A stretch of 64,000 bases of DNA from Thamnaconus septentrionalis. Lineage: Eukaryota > Chordata > Actinopteri > Tetraodontiformes > Monacanthidae. The notes under the pieces are model-generated. The model saw only the letters and a list, made by a program, of their open reading frames with translations, did not search any database and had not been told where the DNA came from. A program made the position numbers and the translations under genes. Each line of letters opens with the position of its first letter. Position 1 is the stretch's first letter. The stretch covers positions 6,408,501 through 6,472,500 of the forward strand of contig CM020507.1 in NCBI GenBank assembly GCA_009823395.1. Direction: 5' to 3'. This document shows, piece after piece, positions 1-10,723 of this stretch.

Positions 1-382
1 GGTGTGAGCCAAGTGGAATATGGAAACAATATGGAAACAATATGAGTGATGAGCATGTCAGCCATAAAAGACTTTTATTGTTCTTTATTTCTGAAATGAT
101 TTGTGCCAAATGGAATCAATAGCAGCATGAGCTGTGATGTGTCTGGCGTGTCTGAACTCAGCTGTGTCAGCGTTTGCGCCTTGTGTGTTTCTTTTGGAAA
201 CCACTATTGACTTACAGCATCATGACATTTCTTCTGACATGAAATAGAACAGGGAAAAAAGAGTAATAAGAACAAATACATGGCATATTTCCAGTGATAA
301 ACTCACCATGTTCGGAAATTACAAGCGGATAAGACGCTAGAGATTAAAGAAAAAGTGTACATTTACGTAACTACAATCAAAT

Positions 383-430
383 CATATATATATGTATATA
401 TATATATATATATATACATGAACATGAACT

Positions 431-504
<74 letters not shown>
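383..504. repeat. (TA)n followed by (TG)n microsatellite
   Basis: An alternating TA tract at 383-418 is followed by about 36 uninterrupted TG dinucleotides at 433-504. Reading frames through it only encode Thr-His or Cys-Val runs. Confidence 0.97.
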
Positions 505-505
<1 letters not shown>

Positions 506-559
506 ATAATCAGATTTTTGTGCGCTAAAAAAATCTGTAATGTATGTGTTCATATTTGC

Positions 560-945
560 AAGTGAAAACAAAAGTGCAAGTGTGTGCAAAGATGTATGAT
601 GCGCTCAACGAACCATCGCTCATGAACTTGAATCTGATTTGGGGGCGAACTCGAACGGAACGCGGTGTATTTCTGCTTGATGATCGCTGTTTGAACGCGG
701 TCATTGAACTGTTCCCTCTCAATTTAACGCCATCCAAGAGTTGCCAGATCTCCGTAGAAACCCCCGCTAAAACACACCGCAAACAGGCGTTCATGTGTAG
801 CGGAAAACACATAGGGGGGGACCCTCGATCAAAGCAGCCACCACGGTCGCACCGCCGCATACGTCATCAACCTGCGACCGAAGCCTGGAGGCAAATTGCA
901 AAGCAAATCAAGTCAGCAGTACTAGTTCCTACGGTTATTTGAAAC
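560..945. other. Unique-looking segment, coding status unknown
   Basis: This block has higher GC and complexity than its surroundings and is open on both strands: plus 544-942 and minus 525-860. Neither translation resembles a family I know and I see no convincing splice sites. It could be an old transposon fragment or a conserved non-coding piece. I do not call it a gene. Confidence 0.3.
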
Positions 946-2031
946 TATCACGTTTTACGTAATAATTCTCAAGCTGAACGTGGAACTATGTCTTTATAAC
1001 GTGAAACTGAGCCCTGTTTTTTCCTTTGTATGGAAGCTATGCGCTTCCCACTATGTCCACTGTTAATACATATTCTGATAATGACTGAAAATGGTTTTAT
1101 GGAAAGGTCAGTGATGCATGTGGGGAAAATGTACTACTACTACTACTCCCCTATTATTGTTTTAAAAATGATTCATTAAACAGACCATTCAAGCATATAG
1201 TATATTGAGAATAAACTGGTGTTGAAAGCTGCAGCTGCTGTCAGTGTGGCAGTATTTTGCAGTGTCCCCTCAACCCTCATCATGACACATTGATAAGGAT
1301 TCAAAGTTGGACACCAAGATGAAATCTGATGCATAGTTCCAGTGTGTGGCTGTGGCTGTGTTTTGGAAAATAATAGCTCACAAGAAAATATTGAATAATA
1401 AATAAAGAAAAGAGATATGAACTCAGATCTTCAGATGGGTTTGCACAGTCACAGATGTGTGTGCACTTACAGATCTGTGTACGCAGTCGCTGATCTTTGC
1501 ACGTAGATTTGTTTCCCCTTGCAAATCTGAATAGACATACAGATTGTTTTTACACACACTCAGGTCTGATCATGCACACAGAGATTGAGATACACATTAC
1601 AAATAATATTTCTACAATAATCCCCCCCCCCCCCATTCTCAATATCAATCCAAGAAAAGATCGATACCCAGAAATAGCAGCTTCAGTGTGAATCAGGTGA
1701 GTCACTGCCATCAGTCACTGTGATGAGAGCAACACAGCTTCTGCTCCATCACATCTTTCAAAATGTAAATCAGATTTATTCTCAGGGAGAGAGGGAGACT
1801 TTTTTTTTTTACAATATTACACTGAATAACAGGTCAACCAAGAGTTCTATGTGATCAAGACACTCCAATTGCCTTTTCTTTCTCATAAAGTATTTTATTT
1901 GATGAGAAATAGTTTGAATCTGCTTCGGCGAAGGTGATCTTTGATTGGTCCCAACAGTCTGGAACCAAAAGCAGGACTGAATCAGCAGAATGTTAGTGGA
2001 CTGTTGGCACTCCACATTGTTGACTTAAAGA

Positions 2032-2314
2032 CAGTGGTGTAATCTCTCTACGTGATCCGCAGCTGTAGAACCACTAGAAAAGGTCCCGAATGACCATACA
2101 ACAACAAAATGCTGCAAAGATACCTATCAGTCAGTTCTTTTGACACGTTCCAGTTTAAAAATGTGATTAAAAGGATGTTTTGTGTTCTGATCTGTTGGAG
2201 AGAATCAGCCGTTTGCACCACTTTCCTAACTTAATTGCTGAAACTATATTCTTTTAATGTGTGTATAAATTATATTATGTATAGCCACTAAGAATAAACT
2301 AGACTACACCACTG
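2032..2314. mobile_element. hAT-type non-autonomous element, family C (complete)
   Basis: The element starts CAGTGGTGTAATCT and ends AGACTACACCACTG, so the ends are inverted repeats of about 14 bp with one mismatch. It is flanked by CTTAAAGA (2024-2031) and CTTATAGA (2315-2322), a 7/8 match that fits the 8-bp target duplication of hAT transposons. It has no coding capacity. Related copies lie near 40075-40565, 43710-44037 (inverted) and 53312-53761. Confidence 0.8.
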
Positions 2315-2332
2315 CTTATAGAGACGCAGACA

Positions 2333-2437
<105 letters not shown>

Positions 2438-2711
2438 TGAAGAAGCTAACAGAGTCGTGTGGTTTCAACCCGGTGGGCCGGGGGAGGGGCGTCCACTTCC
2501 ACAGCTTTTGTTGGACAAGACAAATTAAAAGCAAAAATGTCAAAATGTCCCTGCACCTTCAGACACTGGTGAGTTCACATCCCTCTACTCAGAGATCAGA
2601 GCCAATCATGGCCTCTTCTTCCTCACCAGTCCAACCTTCCTCAGTGAGGATGAAGATCAGAAGAACCAGATGAAACTGGTGACAAACTGAGTGCGAGTTG
2701 GACACAGGGAG

Positions 2712-2712
<1 letters not shown>

Positions 2713-2756
<44 letters not shown>
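2713..2756. repeat. (CTG)n trinucleotide repeat
   Basis: About 14-15 perfect CTG units in non-coding DNA downstream of sart3. Read on the minus strand this is a CAG repeat. Confidence 0.97.
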
Positions 2757-3235
2757 AGTGTCTTCACAAAGTCAAACTGAATGAGAATAAAAACTCAGAA
2801 CACCAGTCAACAATGTGGGGATGTGTACAATACACACACTCACACGCATTTATATTAAAAAAAAAAAAAAACTGCAGATATTTTTTAAGCAACTCTTAAA
2901 AAGAAAATGTGTGATGGGAATATTTCAGAACATGTCCCCACAGAAACTCCCATAATGCCTTGCTCCAGTGACAAGTTCACATCATCCAACAAAAGGAGAC
3001 ACTAAAGCAACGCCTGGTGTCAAACTGTTTTGATACAATGTATTTACATACAAATGACAGACACTTCATTTATCAAAAAGGGCAGATTTTCCAGACAGAA
3101 AACAAAAGGGGGAAAATATCACTCATCACACTGATGATGTCATCAGGGGAGAGAGGAGAAGGACTGCAGCTCGGCTGGTGAGGCAGTTTGCAGAGCAGCT
3201 TCTACCAGGAGGAGGGGGAGATCAGGGAACAAAGG

Positions 3236-3252
3236 CACGCACGCACGCACAC

Positions 3253-3309
<57 letters not shown>
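3236..3309. repeat. (CA)n microsatellite
   Basis: A CA tract with a few CG interruptions at its left end. It stops 32 bp from the sart3 stop codon, so it lies in the predicted sart3 3' UTR, where it reads (TG)n. Confidence 0.97.
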
Positions 3310-3311
<2 letters not shown>

Positions 3312-3341
3312 GCTTTCACTGTCTAGGTGCTCCGTCTCTCC

Positions 3342-6300
3342 TCACTTTTTCAGAAGCATCCTGGAAAAGTCTGAATTGGACAGAGGTCTGGTCTCCGTGG
3401 GAGGAGCAGCAGGAGGAGCAGCAGCAGCCGGAGCAGCAGCTGCCGTCCCATTGGCAGCGCCACCTCCAGGCAGAGTGTGTCGGTGCAGGGATCGAGGCAG
3501 CAGCGACAGCTGGGTGCGTCCTCGTCCTCTCCTGGATGGACAGAAAGAAAGAAAGACAGAATTAAAGAAAGAACACACTGGGGACTTTTCCTTCAGTTGC
3601 AGTGATTGTGATTTAGAAAGTGTAAATGTAAAAGTTCATTGATTGACTGATTGATTGATTGATTGATTGATCGATCAAAGGTGGTCGAACTCACGCTCCA
3701 TAGAGCTGCCGAGACAGCAGGTCAGCAGAGGTCCTGCTGGGAGCTGGTCTGTCGGTAGTGGTGGTCCTGCGAGGTGGGTTGCTGATGGCCACAGAGATCT
3801 TGTTGCCCTCCACCTCCATTTCATCCATCTTCAGGACGGCCTGCGAGGCCTCAGCTTCACTGGAAAACTCCACGTAGGCCAGACCCTGCAGGGCCACAGG
3901 AGGGACAGAGTCAAGCACCAGGTCTAGGGGAGAAACCAGGGGAGGGCAGTGCTCACCGCTGCTCACCTTGGGCTTCCCGGAGCGGTAGGTGACCAGGCGG
4001 ACGTCGGTGATGGCGCCGTGGCTCCCACACAGCTGCTCCAGCTGCTCCTTGGTGCAGGAGAAGGGCAACCCAGAGATGAAGATCTTCTGCTTCTCCAGAG
4101 ACGTGTTGTACTTGAACACCTGCAGGGACATGTGGTGTGGTTACTGCGGTGTCTGTTATCTATCAAGGCTTTCACGTCCTGAAGCTCTGATGATGATTTG
4201 TACGTCCACAGCTGACGATAGAATCATCGAGACAGATTCAAGAAAAGGACTCAAAAACTATTTGCCTGCTGGTGTCTCCAATATTCACTGCATTAATAAT
4301 GTAATAATTAATCATGACATGAATATGTCAATAATAATATTCACTGCTTCAACAACATCCAACCTGGCCTTTTGTCTGCCACCAAATCTGCCACAGGTGT
4401 GTTAGAACCTTTTCTGTGTGATACCAAAAACTGCCAGCAGGGGGTCAGTCATGAACGTGGTGACTTGATTAAAAGGGACACAAAAAAATAAAACATAAAA
4501 TGTCTACCTTGAAGTTTGGGTTCCTGTTCTTGTCCACGCAGGGCGACACAAACATGGGCCGTCCCTCCACCTGTGTCCTGTCCAGCCTCAGAGCTGCAGG
4601 GATGGAGGCAGCAGACTCAAACTGGACGTAGCAGTATCCCTTGAAGGAGCCCTTGTTGCTGAAGACGGGCCTGATGTTCTGGAGCGGCCCGCAGGCCTCA
4701 AACAGCCGCCTCAGCTGGGCCTCGGGCTCCGGCAGCGTGTACGCCAGGTTGCTGATGAACACGCTGCACTCGTCGTTGCGCTGCTCCGCCTTGTCCTCGC
4801 TGCTGCCTCTCTGGCTGGGAGCCGCTGCCCCCTGCTGGCCACTCTTGGCAGGAGCGCTCCTCCCAAACACACCAGTCTCTGTCTCCATGTGCTCCTCCGT
4901 CGGCTGATCTCCATCTCCTCGCTGCCTTTTGGAGGCTGCTGACATCACAGGGGGAGAAACCATATAATAGAGCAGTATAATACCCACAGACTCTTTGGTC
5001 TGAGGCCTCCACCTCCACCTACCTGGGTTGTGGCTCCACCTGTCCTCCGCCTTCCTCTTCTCTCCAGCTCCAGCTCCCTTCTGAAGGTTCTTCTGAGTCG
5101 CTTTCTTCTCCGTCCTGGCCTTCCTGCGCTGCTCGGTTCGCTCCTCGTCCTGCTGAGCCAACACCGCTTCCTTCTCAGCAGCCTGACGGTGGTGACAGCG
5201 TGGCAGCGTGAGTCAACAGTAGATGGCGCTAGATGAGAACTGTGCTGTGAGTCGTGTTTCCCACACACACCTTCACTCGCTGCTGGTTGACTCTGTTGAT
5301 GCGGCTCTCCGTCTTCTGCACCGCTGTGTCCCAGTCCTCCAGGGAGCCTGGTGGAGAGTGCGCACACACACACGTGGAAGTCTCATTAACAACTTCTGGG
5401 AAAAACACAGTGCATGCCTGCATCTTATACTGTTGTTTTAGTACCCCCAAAAAGGCCAAAAATGATTTCTCGTGAAATATGTCAACTGATTATAAAAGTC
5501 GAGCTCCCAGGCTTTACAATGATACCTCACATGTCCATTTCTACTGTATAGTTTTTGAAATAATCCACCTGAAAAACTGAAAAATACTGTGATGTCAACG
5601 GTAAAGTTGTCTATTTTGCAGTCCCCCCAAAAGGCCAAAAATGATTTCCCATAAAATATGTCAACTGATTGTGATAGTAGAGCTCCTAGGCTTTACAATG
5701 ACACCTCATATGTCCATTTCTACTGTTTTCTGCGTTAACTTTATTTTCATTTGAAAATAATTTAACATGCTGCCCATTCAGCTTTCTAAACCATACAAGC
5801 GGAGCGGCTCACCTTCCACCCTCTCGAAGGTGAGCAGGACTTCACACACGTGCTCGGGGTAGTCGGCCGTGCACTGGACGGCTCTGTGCAGAGCCTTGCG
5901 ACAGTGAGCAGCGTCTCCGTAGGACCTGCAGAGCAGCAGCAGAGCGGAGCTGGAGATGAGCTGAGGGACGGAGCGCGTGTGAGGACTTCAGAGCTCCACT
6001 CACCTCTCCAGGTTGTAGTACTCCAGCCACATGTTGGCGAACTTGGCATTGCCTTTAGTCATGATGGTGTCCCACAGCTCTCTGGCCTTCTGCATGTTCT
6101 TACAGTGAAGAGCCTGATAGGGTCAACACACACAGGCCGACATCAGAGACACACTGTGTGCTCACAACATGAGGAGTCATCTTTGGGAAAGTAGCAAAAC
6201 CTGACTGGCATCTCTGCTCTTTTCATCCACAACTACAGCCCGATTCAACCACTTTGTCACATTTTCTCTCCAAATTGTGTTTGACCCATTTTAATTGGTT

Positions 6301-9300
6301 GTAATGATCTTATTATCGCTTAAACTAATTTCCCATTTGATAGTAGCTGATGTCCCAAAAAGTGTCATGGATGAGGACCTACCTCTATCCGGGCCCAGAT
6401 CTGCATGATGATGCACGAGGGGTCTCCGCTCTCCCCAAAGCCTGCAGTGCAACAAACCCGTGACAACATGTCAAATCCAAGTCATGAACACCAGAGAGAC
6501 AAAGTTCAACCAGACTCCAGTCCACTGACGTTCTTCAACGTCCTGCTTCATGTAGTCCAGAGAGCGAGAAAAAGCTCCTCGTAACTCCTCCAGCTCTTTG
6601 CTTGATTCTACAGGAGGAGAGGAGAAACGCAGCAGTGGTCAAGGTGAACACTTTCCAGAAGAAAAACTGCTCACATGTTCCCAAACACGGCTGCTCTCAC
6701 CTCTGCTGAAATCCACACGCCTCCTCAGGTAGTCCAGGTACGCCTGCCAGATCTCCACGTAGTCTGTCGCCTGAATGAAACCTGCATTCAGGGCCTTCTC
6801 AAAAACATCTGCAGAAAAAGAAAAGTCAAACCATCTGTGGCCACCGTCTTTCCTGAAGGTACGAGGTTCTAAACACACTGAACTCTCTGAAGTGGAGAGG
6901 CTGGTTGGATCCAGTCATACCTGACACGGTGTGGTGGTCGGCTCCGTGCCTCTCCAGAGCCACCAGGTAGCTCTTCCACAGGCCCATGGTCCACGGGCAG
7001 TTCCTCACTGCACGCTCGTGAGACGAGAGAACCAGCTCTTTGATTTTCAGCTGACGATCCTGCAAAAACAGAAAAGCACAATCACAAGTGTCCGTGAGGA
7101 GAAATCACATCCAGCTGCACAGCAGCCATGGATCCATTCTAGGAACAGGACCGTTTCCAAGCAACACCAACTCACAGCGAGCCACACTCACCAGGTAGGT
7201 GGTGTATTTGGCCCACATGTCCGGCACCAGGCAGTTCTCCGCCAGGGTGCGCTCAAACGTGATCTGGATTCGTGCCGGGTCGCCCTCCTTCTGTTCAAAG
7301 TCGATGTAGGTCTGATACTCTGCCAGCCGCGGAGGTTCTGCTGCCAGCTGCACACAGCAACGCACACATATTTCACACTGCGCACGTTACCTTGGCATCA
7401 CAGGGCAGGACAGGCGGATCTGCTAGAACCTGCTGCAGCTACTGTAGGTGGACCTTATGGAATGAGCAGAAGGTCTTTACCAGCGTCTCCTCAAACGGCT
7501 TGTACTTTTCCAGCTGCTGCAAGGCCTTTTTGTACAGGCGTGCGACGGTCTCGGCCACCCCGTTGTCAGACCACTCGTCATATTCTGCGTAGGTGGCTTC
7601 CATGTCTGAGACACAACCAACAACAGGTTGATTGAGTTTGCTGTTGTGTTCTACACTCGAGACAAATACCTCAGACACGTTGCCGCCTTGCAAAGTGGGA
7701 GACGCAAGTAGTAGAAATTTGAAGCCAAAACAGGAAGTGCGTCCATCGCGCAGCCTGTTCACACAGAATCCCACTCACCCAGTAAGGGGACGGCCAGCTG
7801 GCGGCGGAACAGCGTGTGAATCCGATCGAGCTGAGCGCTGAGCAGCTCCTGCTGGTCGTGGGAGGGAATCTTACCGAGGGAAGGCTGTGGAGGAAACAGC
7901 AGAGCGGAGCAATAAAGTCACTTCTAGTCTGAATCAAATGTTATTAAGCCAGCAAAGTAGCATCCAATTCAAGGATGTCTCTCTTTTTAGTGACAAACAC
8001 ACCACTGACACAAGAGCACGTCAGAGCCTGTTGACATTTGATAGAAAATTATCTCAAGTGTTTTCTAGAGTGAAGAGAGAATCCTCCCAACCTGCAGCGT
8101 GGACAGAATGGCGTTTTCAAACTCCCTGAAGGCTTCCCACACAATCTGCCCCTTGGTCATGTGAAGGCCCACCGCCGTCACAGCTCTCTCAAAGATGGAC
8201 CTCACTCTGTCGATGCCTCCTGGAGAAGCCATCCCACCAATGGAGTACTGCGTGTATTCAAGCCAGATATCCGGACCTGGATGCAAGGGGGGGGAGACAT
8301 GCAAAACACTTTAGGGTGACTGCAAGACTCCACAGCACTCCACAGCAGCGACGGCGCACTGCACTCACAGATGTAGTCCTTCACTGCTCTCTCAAAGAGC
8401 TCGTAGACTTTCTCTCGATTGGGCTCCTCCTCAGTCAGTCGGATCTCATCCTTCAGCCAATCCAGCCAGATCTCTGCAGGAGAACCATGCAAACACTTTC
8501 ATCTCTCCAATGACCCTGATATTGTCATTCATAAGGCTGACAAGGGTGGCGCTATTGTTATTCAAAGTAGTGAAGCTTTGACAGTTGTTTCTCTCCTCCT
8601 CTCTAATGAGACCCTACTGTTCAAGAGGAAATCCATTCTTTCCTTAATAAAGCATTGCATGATGAACTCACTGTGAAGGATGGATTGGATTTTCCTCATT
8701 TTTTGTGTATCTGATGTTGTTGTTTTCTACCTGTTTTGTGTAAAGTTTATCTTCATTTAAAAATAATTAAAATATTAAAACAATTTGAAGATGACGAGCT
8801 AAATCAATGGACCTGTGTTTGGTCATTTCCTGGACGAGGCTGCACACTGAGGAAGAGCTCCTGGTGTCTGTGCTTGGTTTGTCAATGGGACTATGAAACA
8901 TCTTTGAGCTGAACACTGGAGTGTTGCTGGCTGTGTTTCATTGTTTTTCCCATCTCTGCAGGAGTCCACCATGATGTGATTGAGCAGCACAACCATATTG
9001 AGCTGAGTGATGTCTGCTGCACACCAACCTTCAGTGAGAGGGAACAGCTCACTCATCTTCTGTCGAGCCTTGCGCAGACGAAGGAGCTCCCCCTCCTGCT
9101 TGAGCAGTTTGATGAGGTCAACGTGGCAGTTGTAGTCAAATGCATTGATTGACAGCTGGGGGGAGAACACATACAGGTGTGAGTGTTCGGGGGACACTGG
9201 GTTTATCCACCACCTCATTTCAAGACTCTGCATTAGTTTCACTGGTAAATGATGCAGTGTCTATCAGTCAATATGTGGATTACAATAACAACATCAACAC

Positions 9301-9975
9301 TCTGCAGAAAACACTGATGAACAATTCAGTCATAATGTATTGATTCAGTCATTATTTGAGAGTTGGCAAGTTACTCTTGACTCATTTACATTTGAGTCAA
9401 CAATGTAATTGTAATTATTATTATAGCACGTAACTTCAAGGGTACCCATCAGGGCAAAACTTTCTTTCAACCAGTTAACTTTAGTAAGCGCAATATCACA
9501 CATTAAAAAGAACTGAAAGGTAAAAGGCGCGTGTGACACCAGCATCATATCATATTAGCAGCGCGCTCATCACGACGAGTGACGTCACGCCATTGGCGCT
9601 TATTTACATCTTACAAAAACAACAACCATGTACAACAACATGGACTCCAGGCACAGCAGTTCTGTAGTTCTACATCTTAAACCACGCCGACGTAGTTTCG
9701 TAGTGACGGTGTTTCCATCCATCCATCCATTCATTGTCGTTAGCTCGGCTGCTAAAGCTAACAGCAGTTACCTGCTCCTCCAGCCGCTGGATCTCTGCTT
9801 CGTTCTCCTTCTCGTCCTCCGATGAATCTTCTTCTTCCTCCTCTTCCTCCTCCTCCTCCGCCATGCCGTCCTCCTCCTGCTCTTCGTCCTCTTCCATCTC
9901 TCTCTCCTCCATCTCTGCCCCTTCCTCCTCCATGTCTTGCAACTGCGTGTGTTCGGCGTTGCTCGCCGCTGCCAT
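3342..9975 (-). CDS. sart3: SART3, U4/U6 snRNP recycling factor (938 aa, 19 exons)
   Basis: Nuclear RNA-binding protein that re-anneals U4 and U6 snRNA and recruits USP4/USP15. Coding exons: 9975-9772, 9155-9029, 8473-8369, 8276-8092, 7884-7779, 7605-7481, 7347-7192, 7059-6921, 6808-6701, 6607-6530, 6441-6383, 6113-6004, 5925-5813, 5347-5271, 5182-5023, 4938-4508, 4119-3967, 3885-3695, 3531-3342. They sum to 2817 nt and all introns are GT-AG. An acidic N-terminus (exon 1, Glu runs) is followed by HAT repeats at about residues 100-560, then a Lys/Arg-rich segment at about 565-620. RRM1 is at about 676-761 (VFISNL, KGYCYVQF) and RRM2 at about 772-850 (IFISGL, KGLAYVEF). The C-terminus SNSDFSRMLLKK corresponds to the LSm-binding end of human SART3. 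I chose the ATG at 9975 (MAAASNAEH) over an in-frame upstream ATG at 10068. Human SART3 is 963 aa. The gene lies head-to-head with iscu. Confidence 0.97.
5441..5735. repeat. Two-copy tandem duplication in a sart3 intron
   Basis: About 110 bp beginning CCCCAAAAAGGCCAAAAATG at 5445 recurs about 180 bp further on, from 5625. It includes the shared stretch CTTTACAATGA and a common tail near TGTCCATTTCTACTGT. It lies in the intron between sart3 coding exons 13 and 14. It could be one local duplication or two copies of an unknown repeat. Confidence 0.85.
8503..8660 (+). mobile_element. Penelope-like retroelement remnant
   Basis: The plus strand reads DIVIHKADKGGAIVIQ. The ADKGGA-V/I motif is typical of the N-terminal part of Penelope-like reverse transcriptases. 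The frame breaks soon afterwards and no catalytic YADD box is present, so this is a short dead fragment. It sits in the intron between sart3 exons 2 and 3. Confidence 0.6.
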
Positions 9976-10723
9976 GTTGCTAATGCTAATGCTAATACTA
10001 GTATCTGCCTGGCAACAGTAGTGGCTGGCAACTCTATTTAAATTCTCCACCACTAGAGGGGGCTCCATATACACGGTCGCGTTTGTTTGTGTTATTTTTC
10101 ATTCGACGTTTCAATGAGTCGACTTTTGAGTGAACATTTAAATGTGGAGCGGATGTAAACGAGCTTCCCATAATAAAACATTACATATTGCATATATTGA
10201 TGTATAGACCAACTAAATTGGTGTGAAATTGAAATGGGCATTTAGAATGTAGTTTAAATACAATTAAACAGTAGTACGAATAAACGTTATTGTCCACTGC
10301 AGTGTGTCGTTTTTGTTCTCGTTAAGTGCTTTTACGATAACAAACCCCGACTGTGTTTTAATATGACTTTCATGCAAATGTATTTTGATACGGTTTTGGG
10401 CAATTACAAATAATTTGGCATCCTGTTGTGTTACTTGTAACCAGTTGCCACGAAGTCTTTTTAATGACGGAAAGGCTCGTTCTTGATTGGCCATTAGTAG
10501 TAACACAAGTAACAATCCTCGGGGGTCAAGAACAGTCAAAAACACAAAAAAAAAAAGTTAAGGTCAAAATTAGCTGAGTCATTTTTCTTTTATCTACACT
10601 TGAAAATCTTGTCACAACAGACTGACCGCGTCAGTTTGCTGTTACTTCCGGGTCAGCTGACACTCACTCAGCCACTAAGAGCGGCTCCTCCCTTCGACTT
10701 CCTGTCACCAGCGCGATCTCAAC
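9976..10723. promoter_or_regulatory. Shared divergent promoter region of sart3 and iscu
   Basis: The start codons of sart3 (minus) and iscu (plus) are 748 bp apart and diverge, so both promoters must lie here or in the adjoining 5' UTRs. I see no TATA box at a sensible distance from either gene; the sequence is AT-rich in the middle and richer in GC beside iscu. The 5' UTR limits are not determined. Confidence 0.6.

Noticed and set aside
377..589. Open frames of Thr-His or Cys-Val repeats over CA/TG tracts (also near 2338, 21018, 22842, 24160, 31361, 42714, 49810, 56229)
   Set aside because: Dinucleotide repeats are stop-free by composition; there are no flanking coding features.
9976..10068. 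Extended sart3 N-terminus from the upstream in-frame ATG at 10068
   Set aside because: The extra residues do not resemble SART3, and the ATG at 9975 gives a typical acidic start.
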